NCBI RefSeq assembly: GCF_014145335.1
Contig: NZ_JACIVI010000001.1
Span: 1-64,000 of the forward strand
DNA from: Aquariibacter albus
GTDB lineage: Bacteria > Pseudomonadota > Gammaproteobacteria > Burkholderiales > Burkholderiaceae_C
DNA length: 64,000 bases
Direction of reading: 5' to 3'
The notes beneath the pieces are model-generated. The model worked only from the letters and a program-made list of their open reading frames with translations. It had not been told where the DNA came from and made no database searches. Positions 8,517-17,264 of the stretch are shown piece by piece. Made by a program: the position numbers and the translations under genes. Each line of letters starts with the position of its first letter. Positions within the stretch are counted from its first letter, which is position 1.

Positions 8517-8568
8517 GCCCGGCCCCGCGCCCCGCCCCGCCTTCTGACCCCCGAAAGGAACCCACCCC

Positions 8569-9477
8569 ATGTGCGGCATTGTTGGACTGCTGCTGAAGAA
8601 GCCCGCGCTGCATGGCCAGCTCGGCGAACTGATGGTGCCGATGCTGATCGGCATGACCGAGCGCGGCCCGGACTCGGCCGGCCTCGCCGTCTTCGGCGCC
8701 CCGCTGGCCGAGGGCCAGCGCAAGATCAGCGTCTACAGCGGCCTGACCGCCGCTGGCGCCGACTACCCCTGGGCCGCCCTGCTCGCTGCCCTCAACGAGG
8801 CCCTGCCGGTGCAGGCCACGATGCAGCTCAAGGGCAACCACGCGGTGCTGACCGTCAACGGGCCGGCCGCCCCGGTGCAGGCCTGGCTGAAGGCCCACGA
8901 CCCCAAGCTGCACCTGCTTTCGGCCGGCCGCGGCATCGAGCTCTACAAGGACATCGGCACCCCGGCCGAGGTGGCGGCGCGCTACGGCTTCGGCCAGCTG
9001 CGCGGCAGCCACCTGGTCGGCCACACCCGCATGGCGACCGAGTCCGCCGTGACGCCCGACCGTGCCCACCCCTTCACCGCGGGCGAGGACTTCTGCCTCG
9101 TGCACAACGGCTCGCTGTCCAACCCCAACGGCATCCGCCGCATGCTGGAGCCGCGCGGCATCCGCTTCGAGACCGACAACGACACCGAGGCGGCCTGCCG
9201 CTTCCTCGAATGGCGTCTGCGCGAGGGCGACACCCTGCACGCCGCGCTGCAGAAGGGCTTCGAGGCCCTGGACGGCTTCTTCACCTTCCTGATGGGCACG
9301 CCGACCGAGCTGGCCCTGATCCGCGACCCCTTCGCGTGCAAGCCGGCCGTGGTGGCCGAGACCGACGACTACGTCGCCATCGCCAGCGAGTTCCGCTCGC
9401 TGGCCCACCTGCCCGACATCCAGCACGCCACCGTGTTCGAACCCGCCCCCGAGGAGATGTACGTATGGAAGGCCTGA
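8569..9477 (+). CDS. mgsA: N-methylglutamate synthase subunit A (class II glutamine amidotransferase, GlxB-like)
   Basis: The 302-residue product begins MCGIVG, placing the catalytic N-terminal Cys of class II glutamine amidotransferases at position 2. It also contains TERGPDSAGLAVFG, GHTRMATES and HNGSLSNPNGIRR. It corresponds to the amidotransferase third of a split glutamate synthase. In MgsABC it is thought to hydrolyse gamma-glutamylmethylamide, releasing methylamine for transfer. It follows gmaS by 52 bases, with an AAGGA site upstream, and overlaps mgsB by 13 bases. Confidence 0.9.
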   Translation: MCGIVGLLLKKPALHGQLGELMVPMLIGMTERGPDSAGLAVFGAPLAEGQRKISVYSGLTAAGADYPWAALLAALNEALPVQATMQLKGNHAVLTVNGPAAPVQAWLKAHDPKLHLLSAGRGIELYKDIGTPAEVAARYGFGQLRGSHLVGHTRMATESAVTPDRAHPFTAGEDFCLVHNGSLSNPNGIRRMLEPRGIRFETDNDTEAACRFLEWRLREGDTLHAALQKGFEALDGFFTFLMGTPTELALIRDPFACKPAVVAETDDYVAIASEFRSLAHLPDIQHATVFEPAPEEMYVWKA

Positions 9478-10154
9478 GCTTCGACCTGGCCCAGCAGCCG
9501 CTGCGCGAGGTCAACCAGTTCCTGCACCGCCCGGCCGAGGCCCTGGCCGGCCGGCAGGTGCGCATCGAGAACCCCGACGGCGCGCACAACATCGCCGTCG
9601 GCCTGAACGCGCCGGTGCAGGTCACCGTGGCCGGCCATGCCGGCTACTACGCGGGCGGCATGAACCAGCTCGCCGAGATCACCATCACCGGCAGCGCCTC
9701 CACCGGCGTGGCCGAGAACATGATGAGCGGCAAGGTCCACGTGAAGGGCTTCGCCTCCAACGGCGCCGGCGCGTCCGCGCATGGCGGTCTGCTGGTGATC
9801 GAGGGCGATGCCGGCCTGCGCTGCGGCATCTCGCTCAAGGGCGGCGACATCGTCGTCGGTGGCTCGGTGGGCAGCTTCTCGGGCTTCATGGCCCAGGCCG
9901 GCCGCATGGTGATCTGCGGCAATGCCGGCCATGCCCTGGGCGATTCGCTCTACGAGGCGGTGATCTACGTGAAGGGCTCGATCGCCTCGCTCGGCGCCGA
10001 CGCCCAGATCGAGCCGATGACGGCCGCCGACCTCGACGCCGTGGCCACCCTGCTGGCCGCCGCCGGCCTGGACCACGACCCCGCCAGCTTCAAGCGCATC
10101 GCCTCGGCCCGGTCGCTGTACCACTGGAACGCCGACGCCGATCAAGAGTATTGA
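9465..10154 (+). CDS. mgsB: N-methylglutamate synthase subunit B (GXGXG beta-helix, GlxC-like)
   Basis: The 229-residue protein consists largely of the repeated Gly-rich turns of the glutamate synthase GXGXG domain (for example GLRCGISLKGGDIVVGG and AGRMVICGNAGHALGD), which forms a right-handed beta-helix scaffold. It is the structural subunit that joins MgsA and MgsC. The ATG at 9465 lies inside the end of mgsA, indicating translational coupling. Confidence 0.9.
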   Translation: MEGLSFDLAQQPLREVNQFLHRPAEALAGRQVRIENPDGAHNIAVGLNAPVQVTVAGHAGYYAGGMNQLAEITITGSASTGVAENMMSGKVHVKGFASNGAGASAHGGLLVIEGDAGLRCGISLKGGDIVVGGSVGSFSGFMAQAGRMVICGNAGHALGDSLYEAVIYVKGSIASLGADAQIEPMTAADLDAVATLLAAAGLDHDPASFKRIASARSLYHWNADADQEY

Positions 10155-10165
10155 GGACCCCTGCC

Positions 10166-11530
10166 ATGAGCGAACACCCCCTGAGCTTCAAGCGCCTGCA
10201 GAAGGAAGAGTCCGCCACCTTCGACCGCAGCACGCTGGACTACATCCACCGTGCGGCCGCCACCGGCCTCTACGAGATCCGCGGCCTGGGCGCCAAGCGC
10301 AAGCTGCCGCACTTCGACGACCTGCTCTTCCTCGCCGGCTCGCTCTCGCGCTATCCGCTGGAGGGCTACCGCGAGCGCTGCGTGACCAAGACCGTGCTGG
10401 GCACCCGCTACGCGAAGAAGCCGATCGAGCTGGACATCCCCATCACCATCGCCGGCATGAGCTTCGGCGCGCTCTCGGCCAACGTGAAGGAAGCCCTGGG
10501 CCGCGCGGCCACCGCGATGGGCACCTCCACCACCACCGGCGACGGCGGCATGACGCCCGAGGAGCGCAACTCCTCCAAGACCCTGGTCTACCAGTGCCTG
10601 CCCTCGCGCTACGGTTTCAAGCCCGATGACGTGCGCCGCGCCGACGCGATCGAGATCGTCATCGGCCAGGGCGCCAAGCCGGGCGGCGGCGGCATGCTGC
10701 TGGGCCAGAAGGTCAACCCGCGCGTGGCCGCCATGCGCACCCTGCCGCAGGGCGTGGACCAGCGTTCGGCCTGCCGCCACCCGGATTGGACCGGCCCGGA
10801 CGACCTGGCCATCAAGATCCAGGAGCTGCGCGAGATCACCGACTGGAACACGCCGATCTACGTCAAGGTCGGCGCCACCCGCGTCTTCAACGACGTGAAA
10901 CTGGCCGTGCACTCCGGCGCCGACGTGGTGGTGGTCGATGGCATGCAGGGCGGCACCGCCGCCACCCAGACCTGCTTCATCGAGCATGTCGGCATCCCCA
11001 CCCTGGCTGCCGTGCGCCAGGCCGTCGATGCGCTGGAGGACCTGGACATGAAGGGCAAGGTCCAGCTCATCGTCAGCGGCGGCATCCGCAGCGGCGCCGA
11101 CGTGGCCAAGGCCCTGGCCCTGGGCGCGGACGCCGTGGCCATCGGCCAGGGCACCCTGATGGCCCTGGGCTGCAACCGCGAGGTCTACTTCCGCGACGGC
11201 CAGCCGATCAGCGCCGAAGCCGACTACGCCGCCCTCGGCACCCAGGCCGGTGCCTGCCACCACTGCCACACCGGCAAGTGCCCGGTGGGCATCACCACCC
11301 AGGACGCGGTGCTGGAACAGCGCCTGCAGCCCGAGTGGGGCGCCAAGCACCTGAAGAACTACCTGAAGACGCTGACGATGGAGCTGACCACCCTGGCCCG
11401 CGCCTGCGGCAAGCAGGACGTGCATCACCTCGAACCCGAGGACCTGGTGGCGCTGACGGTGGAGGCGGCCGCGATGGCGCGCGTGCCGCTGGCCGGCACC
11501 CGCTGGATCCCCGGTCTCGACGGCCGCTGA
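10166..11530 (+). CDS. mgsC: N-methylglutamate synthase subunit C (FMN glutamate synthase-like)
   Basis: The 454-residue protein matches the FMN-binding glutamate synthase domain: GMSFGALSANVKEALGRAA, GDGGMTPEERN, GAKPGGGGMLLGQKV, VSGGIRSGADVAKALALGA. The cluster motif CHHCHTGKC, at about residue 363, fits a 3Fe-4S centre. It carries out the reductive transfer that makes N-methylglutamate from 2-oxoglutarate and methylamine. It ends 87 bases before a strong terminator, so gmaS-mgsABC is a four-gene operon. MgdABCD, usually next, is absent. Confidence 0.92.
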   Translation: MSEHPLSFKRLQKEESATFDRSTLDYIHRAAATGLYEIRGLGAKRKLPHFDDLLFLAGSLSRYPLEGYRERCVTKTVLGTRYAKKPIELDIPITIAGMSFGALSANVKEALGRAATAMGTSTTTGDGGMTPEERNSSKTLVYQCLPSRYGFKPDDVRRADAIEIVIGQGAKPGGGGMLLGQKVNPRVAAMRTLPQGVDQRSACRHPDWTGPDDLAIKIQELREITDWNTPIYVKVGATRVFNDVKLAVHSGADVVVVDGMQGGTAATQTCFIEHVGIPTLAAVRQAVDALEDLDMKGKVQLIVSGGIRSGADVAKALALGADAVAIGQGTLMALGCNREVYFRDGQPISAEADYAALGTQAGACHHCHTGKCPVGITTQDAVLEQRLQPEWGAKHLKNYLKTLTMELTTLARACGKQDVHHLEPEDLVALTVEAAAMARVPLAGTRWIPGLDGR

Positions 11531-11616
11531 AGCGGACGGCGGCGGTCCCTGGCGGGCCGCTGCCGGCAAGCCTTTGCGCAGTGGGTCCGACGCATCCCAG
11601 GGGGGACGCGGACCTT

Positions 11617-11648
11617 GGGCGGGTGGCCTCGGCCTCCCGCCCTTTTTT
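11617..11648 (+). terminator. Rho-independent terminator of gmaS-mgsABC
   Basis: A stem GGGCGGG-T-GGCC / GGCC-T-CCCGCCC with a 2-base loop is followed by six T. It closes the plus-strand operon and its T-tract touches the stop codon of the converging response regulator. A second imperfect hairpin (GGTCCG / CGGACC) lies just upstream at about 11584-11614. Confidence 0.9.
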
Positions 11649-12322
11649 CAGGCCGCGCGATCGACCGCAGGCGTCGCCACCCGGCCGCGGAAGGCCGGAC
11701 TCTGCAGGGCCCAGACGGCCGCCTCCAGCCGGCTCTTCACGCCCAGCTTGCGCAGCAGGTGCTTGATATGCACCTTGACGGTGGCCTCGGCGATCAGCAG
11801 CTCGCGCGCGATGGCCTTGTTGCACAGGCCGTCGGCCAGATGGCCCAGGATCTCGCGTTCGCGCTCGGTCAGCTCGTCCAGCGCCACCGCCGGCTCCGGC
11901 GGATGCAGCGCCGCGTCGACCATGCGGTCGGCCAGGCGTTCGCCGATCACCCGGCCGCCCTGCACCGCATCCTGGATGTGGCGGGCCAGGTCCTCGGGCT
12001 CCAGGTCCTTCAGCAGGTAGCCGTCGGCCCCGGCGCGCATCGCGGCCAGCACGTCCCGGCCGTCGTCGGAGACGGTCAGCATCACGCAGCGCGCGCGCAG
12101 GCCGCGCTGCTTGAAGGCCCGCAGGGTGTCCAGGCCGCTCAGCGGCTTCATGTTCAAGTCGATCAGCACCAGGTCCGGATCCAGGCGCTCGGCGAGGGCC
12201 AGGCCGCTGGCGCCATCCCCGGCCTCGCCGGCCAGGTCCAGGCCCGGCTCGCTGCGGATCAGCTGGGCGACGCCGTGGCGGAACAGCGGGTGGTCGTCGA
12301 TCAGCAGCACGCGGGCGCTCAT
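11648..12322 (-). CDS. NarL/FixJ family response regulator
   Basis: The 224-residue product has a receiver domain (LLIDDHPLFRHGVAQLI at the start, phosphoacceptor Asp in PDLVLIDLNMKPLSG, Lys in GYLLKDLEPEDL) and a LuxR-type HTH at the C-terminus (LTEREREILGHLADG, NKAIARELLIAEATVKVHI). It is overlapped by ATGA with the sensor kinase gene upstream. NarL proteins bind heptamers arranged 7-2-7, and two such sites lie in the dmm/tmm gap, so it may control methylamine catabolism. The stimulus could equally be nitrate or redox. Confidence 0.93.
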   Translation of the reverse strand: MSARVLLIDDHPLFRHGVAQLIRSEPGLDLAGEAGDGASGLALAERLDPDLVLIDLNMKPLSGLDTLRAFKQRGLRARCVMLTVSDDGRDVLAAMRAGADGYLLKDLEPEDLARHIQDAVQGGRVIGERLADRMVDAALHPPEPAVALDELTEREREILGHLADGLCNKAIARELLIAEATVKVHIKHLLRKLGVKSRLEAAVWALQSPAFRGRVATPAVDRAA

Positions 12323-13602
12323 GCCAGGTCCTCCGTGGCCAGGGCCTGCTGCTGGGGCGTGAAGCGCAGCTCGACCCGCGTGCCTCCGCCGGGGCGCGAG
12401 CCCACTGAAAGCGTGCCGCTCAGCGAACGGGCCCGCTCGCGCAGGATGGCCAGGCCGTAGTGCGGCCGGCCCGGATCGGGCGGGCGCAGGCCGCAGCCGT
12501 CGTCCTCGATGCACACGGTCAGGGCCGCGCCGGGCCCGGGGCTCAGCCGGACCCAGGCCTGCTGCGCGCCGGCATGCTGCACGGTGTTCGACAGGGCTTC
12601 GCGCACGATCTGCATCAGATGGAACTCCTCGTTGACGCCCAGCCGGACCGCGCCGAGCTGCGCTTCGAAATGCACTTCGGGGGCCTCGGCGGGCAGGGCG
12701 GCGATCGTGTCCTCCAGGGCGGCCAGCAGGCCGCCGGGCCCGATCGGCACGCGGAAGGCCGCGATCAGCTCGCGCACCTCGCGCCAGGCGCTGTCCAGGG
12801 CGGCACGCAAGTCCCGCGCCGCCGCCTGCAGCGTGTCCGCCGGCCGGGCCTGTTCCAGACCGCGCTGCAGCGCGGCCACCTGGAACTTCATCGTGCCGAG
12901 CGACTGGGCCAGCGAATCGTGCAGCTCGGCGGCGATCGCGCCCCGCTCCTCCAGCAGGGCCAGGCGGCGTTCCTCCTGCCGCCGGCACAGGCCCCCGAGG
13001 GCCAGGCCGAGCAGCCCGGCCGCGGCCTCGGCCAGGGCGCGTGCAGCTGGCGCCTCGGCGCCCCGGCCCTGCAGGCTGAGCTGGCCGAGCGGCTCGCCCC
13101 CCGGACTCGCCGGGGGCAGGGCCACCCGGAAGCGGGCCCCGGGCAGCGTCTCGGGCGAGGCCGCGGCGGCCGCAGGCGTGCCCAGCTGCAGGCCGGCCGG
13201 ACCGCCCAGCCCCTGGGCCGCATCTTCGTGCAGGGTCAGTTGCAGCTGTTCGACCTGCAGCAGGCCGCGCAGCTCGCCCAGCACCCGCTCCAGACCCGGC
13301 CGGTGCTGGCCTTCGCGGGCCAGTCGCTGGGCCAGGTCGCGCAGCTGCTGCAGGGGCCGCAGTGCCTCGGCCGCCGGGGCGGGGGCAGGGCCCGCTTCCT
13401 GCAAGGAGCCGCGCAGGGCCAGCACGGTGGCCGGCAGGCCGAGCGCCACCAGCATCGCCAGGAGCTCCAGCACCGCGGAGGGGCCGCCGGCCGGCGGGTT
13501 CACCAGCAGCAGCAGGGCCAGGCTGCCGACGGCGCTGGCGGCCAGCATCAGCCGCCAGGCCCGCGCGGGACCGGATGGGGACGGATCGGGAGCATCGGAC
13601 AT
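12319..13602 (-). CDS. NarX/DegS-type sensor histidine kinase
   Basis: About 427 residues: two predicted membrane helices in the first 70, a GAF-like or linker region with Ala/Leu-rich coiled sequence, a HisKA_3 box with the phosphorylatable His (HDSLAQSLGTMKFQVAAL), and a HATPase domain (REALSNTVQHAGA, DDGCGL, YGLAILRERA). Soluble sensing through the central region is likely because there is no sizeable periplasmic loop. An alternative ATG at 13620 would overlap the start codon of the divergent PAS-protein gene. It is paired with the NarL-type regulator downstream. Confidence 0.9.
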   Translation of the reverse strand: MSDAPDPSPSGPARAWRLMLAASAVGSLALLLLVNPPAGGPSAVLELLAMLVALGLPATVLALRGSLQEAGPAPAPAAEALRPLQQLRDLAQRLAREGQHRPGLERVLGELRGLLQVEQLQLTLHEDAAQGLGGPAGLQLGTPAAAAASPETLPGARFRVALPPASPGGEPLGQLSLQGRGAEAPAARALAEAAAGLLGLALGGLCRRQEERRLALLEERGAIAAELHDSLAQSLGTMKFQVAALQRGLEQARPADTLQAAARDLRAALDSAWREVRELIAAFRVPIGPGGLLAALEDTIAALPAEAPEVHFEAQLGAVRLGVNEEFHLMQIVREALSNTVQHAGAQQAWVRLSPGPGAALTVCIEDDGCGLRPPDPGRPHYGLAILRERARSLSGTLSVGSRPGGGTRVELRFTPQQQALATEDLA

Positions 13603-13618
13603 GGGGGACAGGGCAGGC

Positions 13619-15160
13619 ATGAATCAACTCGCGGGGGCCTGGGCCGCGCTGGCGCTGGCCTTGCCGATGGCCTGGATGGCCGGCGGCGGGCCGCTGCCGG
13701 GGCGGGCGCTGCCCCTGCTGGGCGCGGCGGGGCTGGTCGCCGGTCTGGGCGGTCTGGCGGGCTGGGCGGTCCGCGCCCTGGCGGCTCGTCGGGCCTCAGG
13801 CCAGCAAGCCGCGGGCCCGTTGCCGGCTGCAGCCCTGCTCGAGGCCCTGCCCGGGCCGGTCCTCGGCCTCGACGCCGAGGGCCGTGTGACCCACCTGAAC
13901 CCGGCCTGGGAGGCGCTGAGTGGCCGGCCCCTGGCCGAGGTCCTGGGCCGGCCCTGGCGCGAGCTGCTGCATCCCGAGGATCGCCCCGCCTTCGAGGCCG
14001 CATTCGCGGCGCGCCTGCGCGGCGAACGCCCCGGGGCCGCCGTCGAACTGCGCTGTCTGACGGCCGACGGCCAGGCCCTCAGCCTGGCCTGGCGGGCCCA
14101 GCCGGTGCGTGCGGCCGACGGCCGCGTCAGCGGCCTGGCCGGCACGCTCGAAGAGCTCAGCACCCGCAAGCGCCTGGACGCCCGCCTGCAGTCGCACCGA
14201 GGCTATGTCGACACCCTGCTGGCCAATGTGCCGGGTGTGGTCTACCGCGCCCGCAACGACCGCCACTACACGATGGAGTTCATCAGTGCCGGCTGCCTGG
14301 AACTCACCGGCTACGAGCCCCACGAGCTGATCGAGAACCGCCGCCTGGCCTACGACGACCTCATCCACCCCGAGGACCTGGAGTTCGTCTGGACTCACAT
14401 CCAGGCCCATCTGGCGCGGCGCGAGGTCTTCCAACTCGCCTACCGCATCCGCGACGCCGCCGGGCGCCTGCTTTGGGTCTGGGAGCAGGGCCGTGGGGTG
14501 TTCAGCGCGCGCGGCGAGCTGCTGGCCATCGAAGGCTTCATCACCGACGTCAGCGAACGCCGTGGCGCCGAGGAGAAGGCCCGCCGCCGCCTGTGGTTCG
14601 AGGCCCGCACCGGCCTGATCAGCCGGCCGATCTTCGACGGCCTGCTGTCCTGGAGCCTGCAGCAGCAGGACAGCGGCCGGGCCGATCCGGTGATCCTGCT
14701 GGTGCTGGAGCTGGCGGGGCACCCGGCCTGCGTCGCCCGGCGCGGCCACGAGGCTGCCGAGGCCTGGCTCACCGAACGCGCTCGGCGCCTGGCAGCCGCC
14801 CTGGGGCCGGGCGCCGTGGCCTGCCGCCTGGGGGCGGCGCAGTTCGCCGTGCTGGCCCAGGATGTCGGTGGTCGGGCCCCCAGCCCGGCTGGCGCGCCGG
14901 ATGCGACCGATCGGTCGGCGTGGCAGCGTGCGGCGCAGGCCCTGGTCCGGCCCTGGTTGGCCCGGCTGGAGCGCCCGGGCCCGGGGGGCGAGTCCGGGGA
15001 GGACGAGGCCAGTGCCCCCGCCGCCGGCCTGGTGCTGGGCCATCCGGGCCATCCCGGCCCCGAGGCCCTGCTGGCCGCCGCCCAGGCTGCCTGCCAGCGG
15101 GCCCTGGCCCGTGGGCCGGGCCAGCTGGAGGTGGCCGAGGCCGGGCCGGGGGCCTGCTGA
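13619..15160 (+). CDS. Membrane PAS-PAS protein with a degenerate GGDEF-like domain
   Basis: A 513-residue protein: two N-terminal hydrophobic helices, a first PAS (about 75-180), a second PAS with PAC segment (about 205-320), then a GGDEF-like region. The signature motif should read GGDEF but is GAAQF (RLGAAQFAVLAQDV, about residue 404), and the I-site is not evident, so diguanylate cyclase activity is unlikely. It may sense redox or ligand and act as an inactive effector, or be a pseudo-enzyme partner of the divergent NarX-like kinase. The start codon nearly coincides with that of the kinase on the other strand. Confidence 0.75.
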   Translation: MNQLAGAWAALALALPMAWMAGGGPLPGRALPLLGAAGLVAGLGGLAGWAVRALAARRASGQQAAGPLPAAALLEALPGPVLGLDAEGRVTHLNPAWEALSGRPLAEVLGRPWRELLHPEDRPAFEAAFAARLRGERPGAAVELRCLTADGQALSLAWRAQPVRAADGRVSGLAGTLEELSTRKRLDARLQSHRGYVDTLLANVPGVVYRARNDRHYTMEFISAGCLELTGYEPHELIENRRLAYDDLIHPEDLEFVWTHIQAHLARREVFQLAYRIRDAAGRLLWVWEQGRGVFSARGELLAIEGFITDVSERRGAEEKARRRLWFEARTGLISRPIFDGLLSWSLQQQDSGRADPVILLVLELAGHPACVARRGHEAAEAWLTERARRLAAALGPGAVACRLGAAQFAVLAQDVGGRAPSPAGAPDATDRSAWQRAAQALVRPWLARLERPGPGGESGEDEASAPAAGLVLGHPGHPGPEALLAAAQAACQRALARGPGQLEVAEAGPGAC

Positions 15161-15182
15161 GTGCAGCGGCCCGCCGGGCCGC

Positions 15183-16286
15183 TCAGCGGCTCGGCACCGA
15201 GGGGCCGAGCCGTGCCGGCGCCCAGCCTTCCGGCAGCACCTGACCTTCGTCGAAGCGGCTCAGCCAGTCCAGCGCCAGCGGCCGGCTGCGGCCCAGGCCC
15301 TTGTAGTCGATCAGGGGCTGCGGCAGGTCGCGCAGCACGCGGTGCAGGCGCGCAGCCCAGACCGGCTGGGTGGCCAGTTCCCTCAGGCTGGCCAGGTAGC
15401 AGCGCACGCTGAACAGGATGGCGTGGCTGCGCGGCAGGCGGAACAGGCCCTGCAGCTCGACGCGCAGGTGCAGCTTGTCGGCGATGTTGTCGGCGTTCAG
15501 GCTGGCGCGGTCCGGACCCCACTCGGGGTAGTGCTCGGGCGAGGTGTCCAGACGCGGATTGACGGTCATCGTCCAGTTCAGCCGCCGCACCGGGGCCCCG
15601 GCCTGCAGCATCAGCAGGTACTTGAGCGCGCGGTCGAAGATACCCATGCCATGGGCCATGGGCACCGGGGCATGCCACTCCTTGAAGCTCATGCCCAGGT
15701 CGAAGGCCAGCGACCAGTCGGCCTGCGAGGTGACCATGCCGGCATCGGCATACAGATCGTTGTCGCGCGGGTCCATCAGCACGAAGTCGCCCTGCGCCTG
15801 GCGCGTGATGTATTCGAGCGGCGGGCAGGGCAGGGTGCTCGCATCGCCGAAGGTGAAGGTCTGCGCCAGGCCGAGCGGGCGGTTGGTCCAGTGCCAGCGG
15901 CTGCCCTCGCGCTGCAGCGTGAAGTGGGCCGGGTAGTCGCGAGCCAGCGACTCCATCAGCAGCTCCAGCGTGTCCCAGCCGGCCGCTTCCATGTGCGGCA
16001 GGCTCGCGCACCGGCCGGGATCCCGGGCCAGGGTCAGGGCGCGGTCGCGGCATTCGGCCACGTAATGCTCGTCGATGTCGAAGGCGAACTCGGTCACGGC
16101 GCCCTGGGGCCCCGGCCGGTGCGGCTCGATGTTGACGCTGTACTCGTAGCGGTCCTGCGGAAAGGGAAAGGGAAAGCGGCGAAGGGCCGCCTCGCTGTTG
16201 CCGTAGCGGTAGTCGCCGCGGAAGCTTTCATCCTTGAAGACGGCGGGGCCGGGGGCCGGGCGGGGCAGGTCCAGGGTCGGGGTCAT
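15183..16286 (-). CDS. dmmC: Dimethylamine monooxygenase haem subunit (DUF3445/HODM alpha)
   Basis: The 367-residue protein resembles the haem-dependent oxidative N-demethylase alpha subunit (DUF3445, PF11927), recognisable by RRFPFPFPQDRYEYS, LSLAPGDPG-like spacing and the RCYLASLRELA region. It is the catalytic PAS-fold haem protein that oxidises dimethylamine to methylamine and formaldehyde. It is last in a minus-strand run dmmD-dmmA-dmmB-dmmC, the same order as dmmDABC of Ruegeria and Pseudomonas. The gap to dmmB is 18 bases. Function is inferred from family and synteny. Confidence 0.88.
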   Translation of the reverse strand: MTPTLDLPRPAPGPAVFKDESFRGDYRYGNSEAALRRFPFPFPQDRYEYSVNIEPHRPGPQGAVTEFAFDIDEHYVAECRDRALTLARDPGRCASLPHMEAAGWDTLELLMESLARDYPAHFTLQREGSRWHWTNRPLGLAQTFTFGDASTLPCPPLEYITRQAQGDFVLMDPRDNDLYADAGMVTSQADWSLAFDLGMSFKEWHAPVPMAHGMGIFDRALKYLLMLQAGAPVRRLNWTMTVNPRLDTSPEHYPEWGPDRASLNADNIADKLHLRVELQGLFRLPRSHAILFSVRCYLASLRELATQPVWAARLHRVLRDLPQPLIDYKGLGRSRPLALDWLSRFDEGQVLPEGWAPARLGPSVPSR

Positions 16287-16304
16287 GGCAGGTCGTCCAC
16301 CTTC

Positions 16305-17264
16305 TCAGAGGTCCAGCGTCAGGCAGGGGCCGCGGTAGCGCGACACGCAGGGCAGCATGCGGCGGCCGGCCGCCCGCTCGCTTGGGTCGAGGATCACGTC
16401 CGCGTGCAGCAGCTCGCCCCCGGCGGTGTCGACGACGGCGGTTTCGCAGCGGCCGCAGGCGCCGCCGCGGCACAGGGCCTGCACGCCGGTGCCGGCGTCC
16501 TCCAGCACATCGAGCAGGCTGCGGTCGCCCGGCACCTGGAGCCTGCGGCCGTCACGCGCCAGGCAGACGGTGAAGGGCTCGCCGCCCGCGGCGGCCGCGA
16601 AAGCCTCGGTGTGCAGGGCCGAGGCGGGCCAGCCCAGGGCGGCGCCCGCGGCGAAGGCGTCCTGCACCATGCCGGCCGGGCCGCAGATCATCAGATGCGT
16701 GCCCAGGGGGCGGTCGGCCAGCAGGGTGCGGAAGTTCAGCCGCGCGCCCGCCGAGGCGTCGTGGTGGGTGACCCGGCCGGGCGCCACGGCCTCGAGTTCG
16801 TCACGGAAGGCGGCCTGGGCCGGATCGCGCCAGGCGTCGTGCACCTCGAAGGACCGGCCCTCGCGCTGCATCACGCGGGCCAGGGCCAGGATCGGCGTGA
16901 TGCCGATGCCGCCGGCCACCAGCACGGTGTGGCGCGCGGTGCGTGGGGCGGGAAACAGGTTGGCCGGCGCCCCGACGGTCAGGAGCTGGCCCTCGCCGAG
17001 GGCCTCGTGGATCCAGGCCGAGCCGCCGCGCGAGGCGGGCTCGCGCCGCACCGCCAGGCGCCAGGCGCGGCGGTCTTCGGGGTCGCCCAGCAGGCTGTAG
17101 GGATTGCGGCGCAGGCCGCCGGGCGTCGGCAGGTGCAGCAGCACGTGGCTGCCGGCCGACCAGGCGGGCAGCCGCTCGCCGTCGGGACGGACCAGGGTGA
17201 TCTCGCGGATGCCGGGAGCGACCGCGCGCAGGCGCTCGACCCGCAGGCTCAGGTCGGTGTTCAT
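16305..17264 (-). CDS. dmmB: Dimethylamine monooxygenase reductase (phthalate dioxygenase reductase-like)
   Basis: A 319-residue reductase with an N-terminal flavin domain (RRNPYSLLGDP), a nucleotide-binding domain (LVAGGIGITPILALARVM, LMICGPAGMVQDAF) and a C-terminal plant-type 2Fe-2S ferredoxin (CRGGACGRCETAV with a distal Cys near residue 309). This is the VanB/OphA1 layout that passes NAD(P)H electrons to an oxygenase. It overlaps dmmA by 4 bases. Its partner is the haem subunit downstream. Confidence 0.93.
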   Translation of the reverse strand: MNTDLSLRVERLRAVAPGIREITLVRPDGERLPAWSAGSHVLLHLPTPGGLRRNPYSLLGDPEDRRAWRLAVRREPASRGGSAWIHEALGEGQLLTVGAPANLFPAPRTARHTVLVAGGIGITPILALARVMQREGRSFEVHDAWRDPAQAAFRDELEAVAPGRVTHHDASAGARLNFRTLLADRPLGTHLMICGPAGMVQDAFAAGAALGWPASALHTEAFAAAAGGEPFTVCLARDGRRLQVPGDRSLLDVLEDAGTGVQALCRGGACGRCETAVVDTAGGELLHADVILDPSERAAGRRMLPCVSRYRGPCLTLDL

